From NCBI GenBank assembly GCA_030765065.1, contig CM060979.1:18691001-18755000 (forward strand): 64,000 bases of DNA, read 5' to 3'. The notes beneath the pieces were generated by a model that was given only the letters and a program-made list of their open reading frames with translations, did no database searches and had not been told where the DNA came from. Shown one piece after another: positions 21,296 through 31,427 of the stretch. The number at the start of each line of letters is the position of its first letter. Within the stretch, counting starts at the first letter, position 1. The stretch is from Deroplatys truncata. Lineage: Eukaryota > Arthropoda > Insecta > Mantodea > Mantidae. Both the position numbers and the translations under genes were made by a program.

Positions 21296-21689
21296 TTTTT
21301 TTTATGAAATTTCTCTACTTGGCGAACAATGTCGCCTGTAGAAGGATATGCATTTTAATTCTTTATGTAGAATAAATTGAAGTTCATTCAATGTGTGACA
21401 AATGTAATTTATGAGCACAGCTTACAAGAAATATCCCCCTGTGATAAACCTTTAAATACGAGTAAATGACAAGCAATACTGGTGCGAAGTGTGTTTTAAA
21501 GTGTACTGAATCGCATGAAAATAAACTAGCCGAATACAAACTACTAACTCTTGTTTTATTCAAAAAAACGGAGCTCATTAAACGCAATGCTTGTACAGCC
21601 TTCCTTTCGAATTGCAAATGTAGGTGCAGACTGCTTTTGAACCAGGTTTAACCTATTGAAACTCCGTTCACATCGGCATAAATTAGCCG
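21296..21689. other. no recognised feature
   Basis: AT-rich; no family recognised in either strand. Confidence 0.4.
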
Positions 21690-22432
21690 CACGGTAGAGA
21701 ATGTATTTGTATCGCACCCAAAAATTCGATACCGAGATTTCACCGGAAATATATGTTTTGAGGCCTCCTGAATCAAAAAAAAAAAAAAAGCATTTTCAAA
21801 ACATGTCTGTGAGTGTCTGTGAACAGCATAACTCAGAAACGAAGAGTCGCACAAACACCAAACTTGGTATCTAGGTTCAGTATCTTCCAGAGATGCGACA
21901 CGAAGGTTTTCAAGAAAATCCCCCACCCCAGATTACGCTTTACATGGAAAATTTTTCGAAAATTTTAATTTTCTCAAAAAAGGCTCTAACGATTTTGATT
22001 AAAATATCATATGTTTAAGATATTTTCATGACAAATGAAATGTATATCTCGAATTTTCTGGGAATGTCTCCAAAAGTATTCTTCATTGTGAACGAACTTT
22101 TGCATAACTGGTAAACCATAAGAGATAGACAAAATTGTACTACACAAAAAATGTAGATCGCGTTAAAATATATAATATATGTCATATACATTTTTGTTGT
22201 TGAGTGAACAATTTTCGAGATATTGCTTGTTATTCCCTTAAATTTTTCAATACTTATTTTCTCAAATGGGAGTTCGTTATTCATTTTTTTTGTTTTGGAT
22301 ATGCAAAGAGTATTAAACTGTGGCAAAAGAATGGTGCTGCACCTAGCAACCAGCTATTAAGAGATATGTCTATGCTTAAAGGCTACTGTATTTCTATATT
22401 GCCCTTTTATATTTGCCCTTCTATATTTTAGA
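21690..22432 (-). mobile_element. HINE-like repeat, both ends damaged
   Basis: From ACGGTAGAGAATGTATTTG to CTATATTGCCCTTTTATATT. The 3' hairpin is degraded and the 5' terminal part is absent. The young-type interior is well preserved. Confidence 0.8.
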
Positions 22433-22817
22433 TAATGGCAGTCACTTGGTTTTTGGAATAGGTATTATTTGCAAATATAGAGTTTTTACTAATTTTTACT
22501 CTCATACAAAAGAGTCCAATTATATACAGTCCTCACAATAAAACACTTTCTTCTTGGCACTAACTTTTGGTGAAGCCATATCCTACAACTCACACACTGG
22601 ATCATGTCCATCATTTCAGACAATTCACATATTCATGTCATCCACTGTTTTTAACATGATTTTTTTTAACTTAGCATATTATATGAATATTTATTCACAC
22701 GATATACTATTCGCAGTTGAGCAATCCTAGAACTTCAATAGGTTTCCTAAATTGGACCAGTTCAATATAGGGTTCAAACAGTGGTTCAATTTAAGAGGCG
22801 GTTCAAATTAGGGCCCT
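22433..22817. other. no recognised feature; small GTTCAA repeats
   Basis: At 22757-22810 the words AGTTCAATATAGGGTTCAAA, GTGGTTCAATTTAA and GCGGTTCAAATTAG form a short degenerate direct repeat. Nothing else is recognised. Confidence 0.35.
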
Positions 22818-22896
22818 TTCCCATATTTCCGGCGAAATCTCGGTATAAAATTTTTTTCGTACCTTCTCCACCTACTATGTACGTGGTAGAGAAAGT
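22818..22896 (+). mobile_element. HINE-like repeat, 3' end fragment
   Basis: CATATTTCCGGCGAAATCTC through ACGTGGTAGAGAAAGT, a diverged plus-strand 3' terminus. Confidence 0.6.
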
Positions 22897-22899
22897 AAA

Positions 22900-23367
22900 A
22901 ACGGAAAAGATACCGAGCACCGCGCCGAGGCCAGTGTGGTCCTTTATGCTTCGAATGCGGCCTGAGAGGGAAGGATGTGGAAGGGAATCAAAGGGCGACC
23001 ATACGCGTCTCTTAACGTTTCCAGATATAACGCATCCGACGCCGCTCATGCCCTGAAACCCCGCGGTCCCCTTAAGGGGAACCTGTTCCGTGAGCACACC
23101 GACCGACGTCGGGGAGAAATCTTCACAAAGTGCTACACCTCCGCCCAGCCGCAATACACCGAATACCGTCGCTTGGTCTTTTATCCTGAAACAGTTAAGG
23201 AAGGACATGATGGGCAGAAAAGTAGAAGGGGAATCGCAACAGAATTCGCCTACCGATCAGAATTAATCACGAAACACCCATGGTCAGAATGAGCCGTCGC
23301 CGGGAATCGAACACGGAACCTTTCGAATGCGAGTCTCAACGTCACCACGGAGGCATAGCGCTCGGCC
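22900..23367 (-). mobile_element. tRNA-derived SINE, family S1, copy 2
   Basis: Minus-strand head with B box GTGTTCGATTCCCGGCGAC near 23300 and A-box region CGCTATGCCTCCGTGGTGAC; the body begins CCATGGGTGTTTCGTGAT. The long GC-rich tail (22905-23140) is unlike other S1 copies and may be a different body or an adjoining sequence. Confidence 0.55.
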
Positions 23368-23465
23368 AAAAAGAAAAAAAAAACTTTTAAATACCAAACT
23401 TAATATCTTCCAAAGACACGGTACGAACATTTTCAAGAAAAGCTCCGTTACTAAAGGTTGGAATT

Positions 23466-23760
23466 TTTTTTTATAGTTCCATTTATACCCCGCCTTTAAC
23501 TACATTGGTATTATCGGAAGCCTTTCTTTTGGAACTTATTGCCTAAATGGCGATGGTGTTAACTCATGTAACTCTTGTCGTTGTGTTTCTTGCAGTTTGG
23601 TTTTTAATAATTAGATCACACTCTCATTCATACTTCCAGACTCTAGGAAGGATAGCGAATAATCTTGGCTAGAGAAAAATTCTCACCCTCCAGCCGGGAA
23701 TCGAACCTGGGACCCGTCACACAACACAGATGCTCTACCAACTGAGCTACGGGGACATCC
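23466..23760 (-). mobile_element. tRNA-derived SINE, family S2, with 11-bp target duplication
   Basis: The minus-strand head reads CCCCGTAGCTCAGTTGGTAG (A box, near-canonical tRNA D-arm) and CAGGTTCGATTCCCGGC (B box), and an A-rich 3' end lies at 23466-23474. AGGTTGGAATT occurs at 23455-23465 and 23761-23771, an 11-bp target duplication that fixes both ends and indicates LINE-type retroposition. The anticodon stem does not pair, so it is not a functional tRNA gene. Confidence 0.88.
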
Positions 23761-24214
23761 AGGTTGGAATTGTTCAATACTTGTCATTCTTTTAAAGTCC
23801 CATCGATTTTCAGTTTTTTCTCGCGATGTCATGGAAACACCATGGAATTTATTTTAAGGCCAGGGCATAGCGTGTATTTCTTAAACATTTGAATATCGCT
23901 ATTCCCTTTGTATCTATAACGAAATGTTGCTGTCGCTATTCAGCTGTTTCTTACGAAGTCATTGAAGGAGTAAGGAATTTCAAGGCCAGTATATAACGAC
24001 TAGCTTTGAAACACTTCACTTTCGCAATTCCATTTGTAGCTGTAACTAATGATGCAGTGAAGTACAGGTGAGACAAAAGACTCCAAACCGCCTGCGCGAT
24101 GTTTTTCCTGTCTGCGTCCTCGGCGCTCATTGCCGTCTGCCGCGATCATAGAAAGGCGCGGATGAAACCATACTACATTTTTAAAACTACTTTTAAAGGC
24201 TTTACTTACCAACC

Positions 24215-24538
24215 TTATGAAAGAAAATGCTGAAACTGGCCACCATCGTTGTCCATACATTTTTGGCACCTCTTTAAGAAACTATCCATCATGGAATTTT
24301 TGGGGGGAATTCTCCAAAAGATTACCAATATCGTCTGATGTCTCTTCGGTAAGAACCGAACGCCGTCTTTTAGATTTCTTGGCCTGAAAACTTGCTGTGG
24401 CCGGAAATTTACTTTAAAGTTCTTTACACCTGGAAATCTTTCTGCAAATCGTACTTTCTCTTGGCGAGTTGACGGAGTTAACACATAGGAATCATAAATA
24501 AATACACGATGTGCAGTAGAAAACATATACTGAGGCAT
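24215..24538 (-). pseudogene. DUF4817-type transposase, N- to C-terminus deletion fusion
   Basis: Open frame of 107 codons. The N-terminus (STAHRVFIYDSYV ... RFAERFPGVKNF) matches the N-terminal helix-turn-helix of insect transposases often annotated DUF4817. The C-terminus (MDSFLKRCQKCMDNDGGQFQ) is the last segment of the same protein. The catalytic DDE core is absent, so internal deletion joined the two ends in a continuous frame. It could not catalyse transposition; a DNA-binding peptide is conceivable but unproven. Confidence 0.65.
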
Positions 24539-24734
24539 AATATACTTTGTGACTAAGTACAGGACAAAACTGAACTACAACACATCACCGTCAACTCAAA
24601 ACTGCACTTCACACTACACAGCAAAGTCACAGCAGCAGTGCGTTATCATGTTTTTATCATATTTCCACACTCCCAGTGGAAAAACACCGCGCAGCCGGTA
24701 ATATTGTTCATAAAATACCCTTCCGGGGTAACTT

Positions 24735-24898
24735 AAAACATAAAGTGTACAAGACAAACCCACACACCCTGAAAGAATGAAAACAAAATATCCGACAGGA
24801 AATTTCTCAAGTGAACTACGACGAGTGATGGATAGTTTCCTAAAGAGGTGCCAAAAATTTATGGACGACGGTGGCCAGTTTCAGCATCTCCTTTCGTA
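24735..24898 (+). pseudogene. DUF4817-type transposase C-terminal fragment
   Basis: The plus strand reads WGNLKHKVYKTNPHTLKE-like sequence (in broken frame), then ELRRVMDSFLKRCQKFMDDG and GQFQHLLS before a stop at about 24898. It is the C-terminal quarter of the same protein family as the minus-strand fusion, in the right arm of the composite. Confidence 0.6.
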
Positions 24899-25160
24899 AA
24901 GTTGGTAAGTAAAGGCTTTAAAAGTAGTTTTAAAAATGTTGTATGGTTTCATCCGCGCCTTTCTATGATCGCGGCATACGGCAACGAGTGACGAGGACGC
25001 GGACAGGAAGAACACCGTGCAGGCGGTTCGGAGTCTATTGTCTCACTCTGTAATGAAGTTTATATCAGTTTTGTAACAGTTGGAGAAATCAATTTTAACA
25101 AGAATAGTTTGTAGAGACTATATAAAAGTAAACGATACCGTGTAGAGAAAGCCATGTCTC

Positions 25161-25621
25161 CTCTGCTTGACAGTCAACAACCACATATCATTCCACGGAT
25201 TACGATAAAATCATATAACATATTAATTACATTTGAGGAATAGTTACGGAATTATAAACCGCAGATACGCCACTGACTATAATATTGGTGATCACGCTCT
25301 GCACACTTTCGTGCATAATTATTGCCCGCTAGAGTGAAGCTGCGGTTCGTCGAGTTCTCGGATGGATTTAGAAACTCTCTCACGGCAGTAATTATGTCTG
25401 GCGACTTTTCCAGCCATTTCAAGAGTACCTCCCGTCCAAGATAAAATGCCACTCTCATTGTGAAGTCCTTAAAACAATACTTGAGAGCCTCAGTGTCTAC
25501 CTGAGACTTCTGCTCTTCCTGCCGTGGTTATGTCACTACAGACGAGTTGTTAATTACGTTTTTAAACTTCATAAAATGCAAATGAGCGCCTAATTAATAA
25601 GAATATAAATGAGAAAAAAAA
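25161..25621. other. no recognised feature
   Basis: A 68-codon minus-strand frame (25458-25252, MRVAFYLGREVLLKWLEKSP) has protein-like composition but no family I recognise. Confidence 0.3.
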
Positions 25622-25776
25622 TCTGATGCGTTGCACCCACTCTTCCACGATCTATTCTTATAAAAACATCATTTTCCGCCTACTTCGTCTTAATCCAGAT
25701 AAACTTTCTTGAAACTCTATCCTCTTTGCATGAAACAGGAGGAAAAACGAATAGTCACTAACCACTTGAAAAAAAA

Positions 25777-27552
25777 TCTGATGTGTTACACTCACATGGC
25801 TTTCTCTACTCTTGTACAAACTATTTTTACAAACGCTTATTCTCCATCTACTTCATGTTAATCGAGATAAACATTTGCAGACTCTATCTTATTGTTAATT
25901 TTCTTGTAGATGTAAGGGGAATATGTATTTACAAGGGCAATATAGAAATACAGTAGCCTTTAAGCACATACATATCTCTTAATATCTAGTTGCTAGGTGC
26001 AGCACCATTCCCTTTCCCACAGATTAATATTCTTTGCATATCAAAGACAAAAAATCTGATGTGTTACACTCACATGACTTTCTCTACTCTTGTACAATCT
26101 ATTTTTACAAACGCCTATTCTCCATATGCTTCATATTAATCGAGGTATCGAGATGTCAATCTTATTTGTAATTTTCTTGTAGATGCAAGGGGAATATGGT
26201 AGCTTTTAAGCGATAGTCAAATATTTTAACACTGGTTGCTATGTGGCGCATTCCATTCTCTTTGCCTGTCCAGGACATAAAAAAGTGAATAACGAATTTG
26301 AGAAAAAGTATAAGTATTGGAAAATTTAAGGAAATAACAAGCAATATCTCGAAAACGGTTCACTCAACAAAAAAAATGTATATGATATAAGTTGTGTATT
26401 TTAACGCGATCTACATTTTTTGTGTAGTAAAATTTTGTCTATCTCTTATGGTTTACCAGTTATGAAAAAGTCGTTCATAATGAAGAATACTTTTGGAGAC
26501 ATTCCCAGAAATTTCGAGATATACATTTCATTTCTCATGACATTGTCTTAAACATATGATATTTTCATCAAAATCGTTAGAGCCATTTTTGAGAAAATTA
26601 AAATTTTCGAAAAATGTTCCATGTAAAGGGTAGTCTGGGGTGGGGGGATTTTCTTGAAAATCTTCGTGTCGCATCTCTGGAAGATACTGAACGTAAATAC
26701 CAAGTTTGGCGTTTATCCGACTGTTAGTTTTTGAGTTATGCTGTTCACAGACACACACACAGACATACACACACACACAGACACACACACAGACATGTTT
26801 CCAAAAATGCTTTTTTTGGATTCAGGAGGTCTCAAAACATGTATTTCCGGTGAAATCTCGGTATCGAATTTTTGGGTGGAATGCAATACTTCCCCTACTT
26901 ACTATACGTAGTAGAGAAAGTAAAAAATGAATAACGAATTCCCATTTAAGAAAATAAGTATTGAAAAATTTAAGAGAATAACAAGCAATATCTCGAAAAT
27001 GGCTCACTCAACAACAAAATGTATAGGACATAAATTGTGTATTTTAACGCGATCTACATTTTTTGTGTAGTAAAATTTTGTCTATCTCTTATGGTTTACC
27101 AGTTATGCAAAAGTCGTTCATAATGAAGAATACTTTTGGAGACATTCCCAGAAATTTCGAGATATACATTTCATTTCTCATGACATTTTCTTAAACATAT
27201 GATATTTTCATCAAAATCGTTAGAGCCGTTTTTGAGAAAATTAAAATTTTCGAAAAATTGTTCCATGTAAAGGGTACTCTGGGGTGAGGGGATTTTCTTA
27301 AAACCTTCGTGTCGCATTCTTGGAAGATACTGAACCTAAATACCAAGTTTGGTGTTTATCCGACTGTTCGTTTCTGAGTTATGCTGTTCACAGACGCACA
27401 CACACACACAGACACACAAATGGACATGTTTCCAAAAATGCCTTTTTTGGATTCAGGGGGTCTCAAAACATGTATTTTCGGTGAAATCTCGGTATCGAAC
27501 TTTTGGGTGGAATACAATACTTCCCCTACTTACTATACGTAGTAGGGCAAGT
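25777..27552 (+). mobile_element. HINE-like repeat, middle copy of the nest
   Basis: Segments 25777-26054 and 26922-27552 form one plus-strand copy, from TCTGATGTGTTACACTCAC to ACGTAGTAGGGCAAGT, interrupted in the A run before TGAATAACGAATTCCC. Confidence 0.87.
26055..26921 (+). mobile_element. HINE-like repeat, innermost copy, full length
   Basis: 867-bp copy from TCTGATGTGTTACACTCAC to ACGTAGTAGAGAAAGT, with A runs on both sides (AAAAAA) derived from the host copy. Confidence 0.9.
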
Positions 27553-28189
27553 AAAAAATGTATATGACATAAATTGTGTATTTTAACGCGATCTACATTT
27601 TTTGTGTAGTAAAATTTTCTCTATCTCTTATGGTTTACCGGTTATGCAAAAGTCGTTCACAATGTAGAACACTTTTGGAGACATTCCCAGAAAATTCAAG
27701 ATATACGTTTTATTTGTCATGAAACTATCTTAAACATATGATATTTTAATCAAAATCGTTAGAGCCGTTTTTGAGAAAATTAAAATTTTCGAAATATCTT
27801 CCATGTAAAGGGTGTCCTGGGGTGGGGGTATTTTCTTGAAAACCTTCGTGTCGCATCCCTGGAAGTTACTGAACCTAAATATCAAGTTTGGTGTTTATCC
27901 GACTGTTCGTTTCTGAGTTATGCTGTTCACAGACAGACACACAGACACACACACGGACATGTTTCCAAAAATTGCTTTTTTAGATTCAGGGGGTCTCAAA
28001 ACATGTATTTCCGGTGAAATCTCGGTATCGAACTTTTGGGTGGAATACAATACTTCCCCTACTTACTATACGTAGTAGGGAAAGTAAAAAGGTTTAAGCA
28101 CAGGGTTATTCAACAAGAAAGAACATACTTTAAAGATTTATTTCTAATGAACGAAAATAGATGGATATCATAAATAGACCTAGTATATA

Positions 28190-28963
28190 TAAGGGTCATT
28201 CAAATGAAATCTGGTCACTTGTGTAAAGTAACGGTAACGATTTTATTAACTCTAAAATAGTCGCCAAAACTGTTGGCACATTTATCCCATTGCGACACTA
28301 GACGGTCGATTCCATCTTTGAAGACGTTGGTAGGCTGCTGTCGGACCCAGGCCTGGATCCATTCACATACTTCGTCGTCCGTTGTGAATTGATGTCCGCG
28401 AATAGCTTGTTTTAGAGTTCCATAAACATGAAAGTCACACGGTGAAAGGTCTGGACTGTACGGTGAATGTTCCAGCGTTTCCCATCGAAACTGCTGCAAT
28501 GTCGTCTTCGCCGCATTGGCAGTGTGTGGGCGGGCATTATCATGCAGGAGAACATGCCTGGGCGTTTCGACTTGATGGCTCGTCTAAGGTTCTGTAAAGT
28601 GGCTTGATAACGTTGGGCATTGATGGTGGTTCCCGTTCCAGGAACACGACAAGCAGTGGGCCCTTCTGGTCAAAAAAGGACATCATGACCTTACCAGAAC
28701 TGGTGTGCACGGCCTTTGATTTCTTTGGAGGTGGTGAAGTCGCATGTTTCCACTGCTTGCTCTGACTCACTCCTCGTTGTTCCTGCTTACTCGCCTTCAT
28801 GTTCAGTAGTGGACGATAACTTGTGTGACCACCCTCTCTTCGGCGTGAAACCACACAGTCGCTCTACCAATAGATGGTGCCACCATACACGCAGTTACGT
28901 GGTGCCACCTTACGTGTATGCAAAGTTAGACGCACTGACCAGGTTTCATTTGAATGCCCCTCA
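28190..28963 (-). mobile_element. mariner, internally deleted, with TIRs and TA duplication
   Basis: The 28-bp inverted repeats share the core GGCATTCAAATGAAA-type block (left TAAGGGTCATTCAAATGAAA, right complement TGAGGGGCATTCAAATGAAA), ending CTGGTCA, with TA at 28188-28189 and 28964-28965. At 774 bp it lacks about 40% of a mariner. Confidence 0.9.
28215..28854 (-). pseudogene. mariner transposase, C-terminal two thirds of catalytic domain
   Basis: The minus strand reads SKQWKHATSPPPKKSKAVHT, SSGKVMMSFFDQKGPLLV, then after frameshifts LLHDNARPHTANAAK and HSPYSPDLSPCDFHVYGTLK. Counting from the D of HDN to the D of PCD gives exactly 34 residues, the mariner D34D signature. Both N-terminal HTH domains and the first catalytic aspartate are deleted. 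The C-terminal 95 codons are open and end VTVTLHK at the inverted repeat. Confidence 0.85.
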
Positions 28964-28965
28964 TA

Positions 28966-29576
28966 CATTAAATACATCGCGTAACGTCAGTATTCCAGCT
29001 TGCTTCACTGGAGCAGTGTGTAACTGTTTTCTAGTGATTTATATAGCTATTTACAGAAAGGAAGAACTGTACACAGTCAAACTCGAGAAATAGTGGCTAA
29101 CGTTGTTAAAATCTGTGACGAGGAAAGTAAACAAAAGCAATTGGTCATTCAGCATTGCTAGCACAAGAGCGTGTGTTTTCTAAGAGGCCTTAAGCTTTGT
29201 TGGTATGTTGAAAGTAGAGCCGTAATCTTTCTCAGACTGTACTAGAATTGTTAATGTCAACACATTCCCTACACACATTCTCGTGAGAGGAACACAGTAC
29301 TTATGCGCAATTTAAAAGCAGTCAGTTTATCATCATGGAGCAGGCCTGTCGGTCTGCTAAAATAAAACACAGCCGAGGCAAACCTAAAGAAATGCGAGCG
29401 GCAAACGATCACGGATTGTTTAGCGATGCTTAAGAAAGAAACCTTATGATACTACACAACAATAGTAATCCTTCAACATGTAGATTTAATAAGTTACTGG
29501 CAATGTCTTGCTCGATTTATTGTCAAAAAGTTAGCCCTGCTACAGCTAGTGTTGTAAAACGTCTGTGCACACATGC
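28966..29576. other. mostly unassigned; small transposase fragment inside
   Basis: Apart from the fragment at 29060-29152 no family was recognised. Confidence 0.35.
29060..29152 (+). pseudogene. DD82E-like transposase N-terminal fragment
   Basis: The plus strand reads GRTVHSQTREIVANVVKICD, then EESKQKQLVIQ before a stop. It resembles the N-terminus of the transposase relic at 40.5-42.1 kb (LHSQSREIIAIVIDFMKQEA). Only about 30 residues support it. Confidence 0.4.
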
Positions 29577-30111
29577 TGAGGCAGTATTTTTAACACTTAA
29601 ATGATTTCAGTCTAATTATATATAATATATTGTCGTAGCCTCTTTCTTTATATGCTCTAACTGATGGGGCAACTCGCTTGCAAAGATGTACCGGAAAATT
29701 AATCAATTTCTTACATGGCGAGGCTACGACGAGGGACGCAGCTAAAGAAAGTGCAGAAAATATTACTAATCAGAGACGTTACATGGCTTAAAGGAAGGAA
29801 AGGACTCTACCCTAACATAATTAAAACTTCAAGAGAATGGATGGTTCACAATTTAATAGATAAAGATAGATATCGTAGTGCTTACACTCTTAGCCCACAT
29901 GTCCACCGGGCGAGGCCGCATGGCTTGGCACGGAGAAGGCAGTTGCACGTCCTTACAGCTCGAAGGTCACCCCCTGACTCTCTGTCCCAAGTGACGCTAC
30001 TCAAAGCGTCAGGGAAGCCAAACAAACTCATCCCCTCCTAAACTCCAACTGCCATCTCAAATCCCGGTGACCAGAGAGACGTATGTCCTATAATCTCTGC
30101 ATAGTCACAAA

Positions 30112-30142
<31 letters not shown>

Positions 30143-30976
30143 AACAGCCCGCCTTAAAGCAATATGTATATCTAACAATATATAAAAAGTGTATATTACA
30201 GTCATTGTATATGTTTATATTATTGCATACATGTGGAATAATGTCATGTGAATGTATTACGTAATTTAATAATTAAGGAGCTGTGAGAATAATAGGTTAA
30301 AGGTTGCCAACAATGAGGTAATAATGAGGTAACCTTGAGGCAATAATGAATTTGAAAGTTTAACAATACTACTTGTGATTCTTAGAAGCAATAATGTAAA
30401 TTTTGAGACAGTTTATAAAATACCCAATCAACAACCAGACTTGAAATACAGAAATTTACAAATTTAGGCGGTTTACAAATCAAGTCAGTTGGTTGTAGAC
30501 AGTGTTCCTAACCGGACGTGAGATGTGTTCTCGAGAAATTTAACACGTATTTTGTGTGAGGAAATAGTTTACGTGTTTAAAAAGTGCAAGTATTTAATAA
30601 AAGAATCTTACAGCTCTCTATATCCGTGAAGTGTTATTTAAATCGTGTCAAGTATTAATATAAAGGAGTGAATAAAAAATTAAAATCTGTGTAAGCCTAC
30701 ATTCTTCAGCCGCACCACACCTTGCAAAGAAATCCATGTCTCTAACAATAAATAGTGACGCAGCCGAAGCAAACACAAATATATAATATTTAAAGAAACA
30801 GTCAAATTACAAAGTTAATATTTTTAAGTTCGGCTCCCCAACAGTTGAACTACAATACAACTCCTACTTCAAATTGGCTTTCCATACGTGAAGCAACAAC
30901 CTACTTCAAATTGGCTGCCAAAGCGTGGGGCAAAATAACAACGTAAAAATAACAATACAACAAAATAACTACTTCA
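29577..30976 (+). repeat. LTR family A, copy 3 (interrupted)
   Basis: From TGAGGCAGTATTTTTAACAC to AACTACTTCA; flanks ATGC (29573-29576) and ATGT (30977-30980), an imperfect 4-bp duplication. Unrelated DNA (29631 to about 30113) interrupts it at the AT-rich segment 50 bp from its start. Two primer-site-like modules occur near the 3' end, the best reading AATTGGCTGCCAAAGCGTGG. Confidence 0.82.
29631..30113. other. about 480-bp insertion in LTR-A, unidentified
   Basis: It starts TGTCGTAGCCTC and ends near CACAAA before an (AT)n tract. GTCGTAGCCTC (29632-29642) and GAGGCTACGAC (29720-29730) are a perfect 11-bp inverted pair. A 108-codon frame (29715-30041) starts on the second arm; I do not recognise it. 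Confidence 0.5.
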
Positions 30977-31079
30977 ATGTACGTCAAACACGTGGCGAGT
31001 TGGCTACGCTCCGCCAAGTTTACAAAAGGATGTTTCTTGTCTAAGACAGAGTATACAAACTAGTATTATTACAAAAGCT

Positions 31080-31379
31080 CATTCTTCTATTTACTTCTTG
31101 TTAAAAAATAAATCCACTTTACACATTTCGTTGTAGCTATAAGAAGAATACAATAAGCTAAAGCGATACTCAAATCTACTCAAAGCTGGTCGCTGTGTGA
31201 TGTCTTTGAAATTCTGTTCTCTGTACATGAACATGAAAGGAAAGGTAAAGAGGAAAAATGATAGCGATCTGTATTTAGTGAAGTATAAGTATTTGAAAAT
31301 TTAAGGCAATAACAAATAATATCTCAAAATGGTTGAGGCAGTATTTCTAACACTAAAATGATTTCAGTCTAATTGTATA

Positions 31380-31427
<48 letters not shown>

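Larger units (their letters stand above)
24065..25050. mobile_element. palindromic composite of two Tc1/mariner-type elements
   Basis: TA at 24063-24064 and 25051-25052 flank a unit whose two ends are both the transposase-3' terminus: CAGGTGAGACAAAAGACTCC at the left and the complement of CAGAGTGAGACAATAGACTC at the right, each followed by AACCGCCTG. The left element (24065 to about 24700, minus) is an internally deleted copy whose 5' terminus reads CCGGCTGCGCGGTGTTTTTC. The right element (about 24731-25050, plus) is only the 3' quarter of a second copy. The arms share about 200 bp, making a large inverted repeat. The same family occurs at 36.9 kb. Confidence 0.75.
23386..25160 (-). mobile_element. 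old HINE-like repeat split by a SINE and a transposon composite
   Basis: Segments 23386-23465, 23761-24064 and 25051-25160 read as one diverged minus-strand copy once the S2 SINE and the TA-flanked composite are removed. Blocks: ATATCTTCCAAAGACACGG, GGTTGGAATTGTTCAATAC, TTTCTCGCGATGTCATGG, then AAGTAAACGATACCGTGTAG and AGAAAGCCATG at the 5' terminus. Confidence 0.7.
25622..28085 (+). mobile_element. HINE-like repeat nest, outer pieces
   Basis: The left piece 25622-25776 starts TCTGATGCGTTGCACCC and is of the old subfamily. The right piece 27553-28085 starts in the A run before TGTATATGACATAAATTGTG and ends ACGTAGTAGGGAAAGT; it is of the young type. They bracket two further copies. Whether both belong to a single interrupted copy is doubtful because of the age mismatch. 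Confidence 0.65.

Noticed and set aside
23690-23757. tRNA gene on the minus strand (good D-arm and B box)
   Set aside because: The anticodon stem does not pair, the T-stem is imperfect, and the unit has a SINE body, A tail and 11-bp target duplication.
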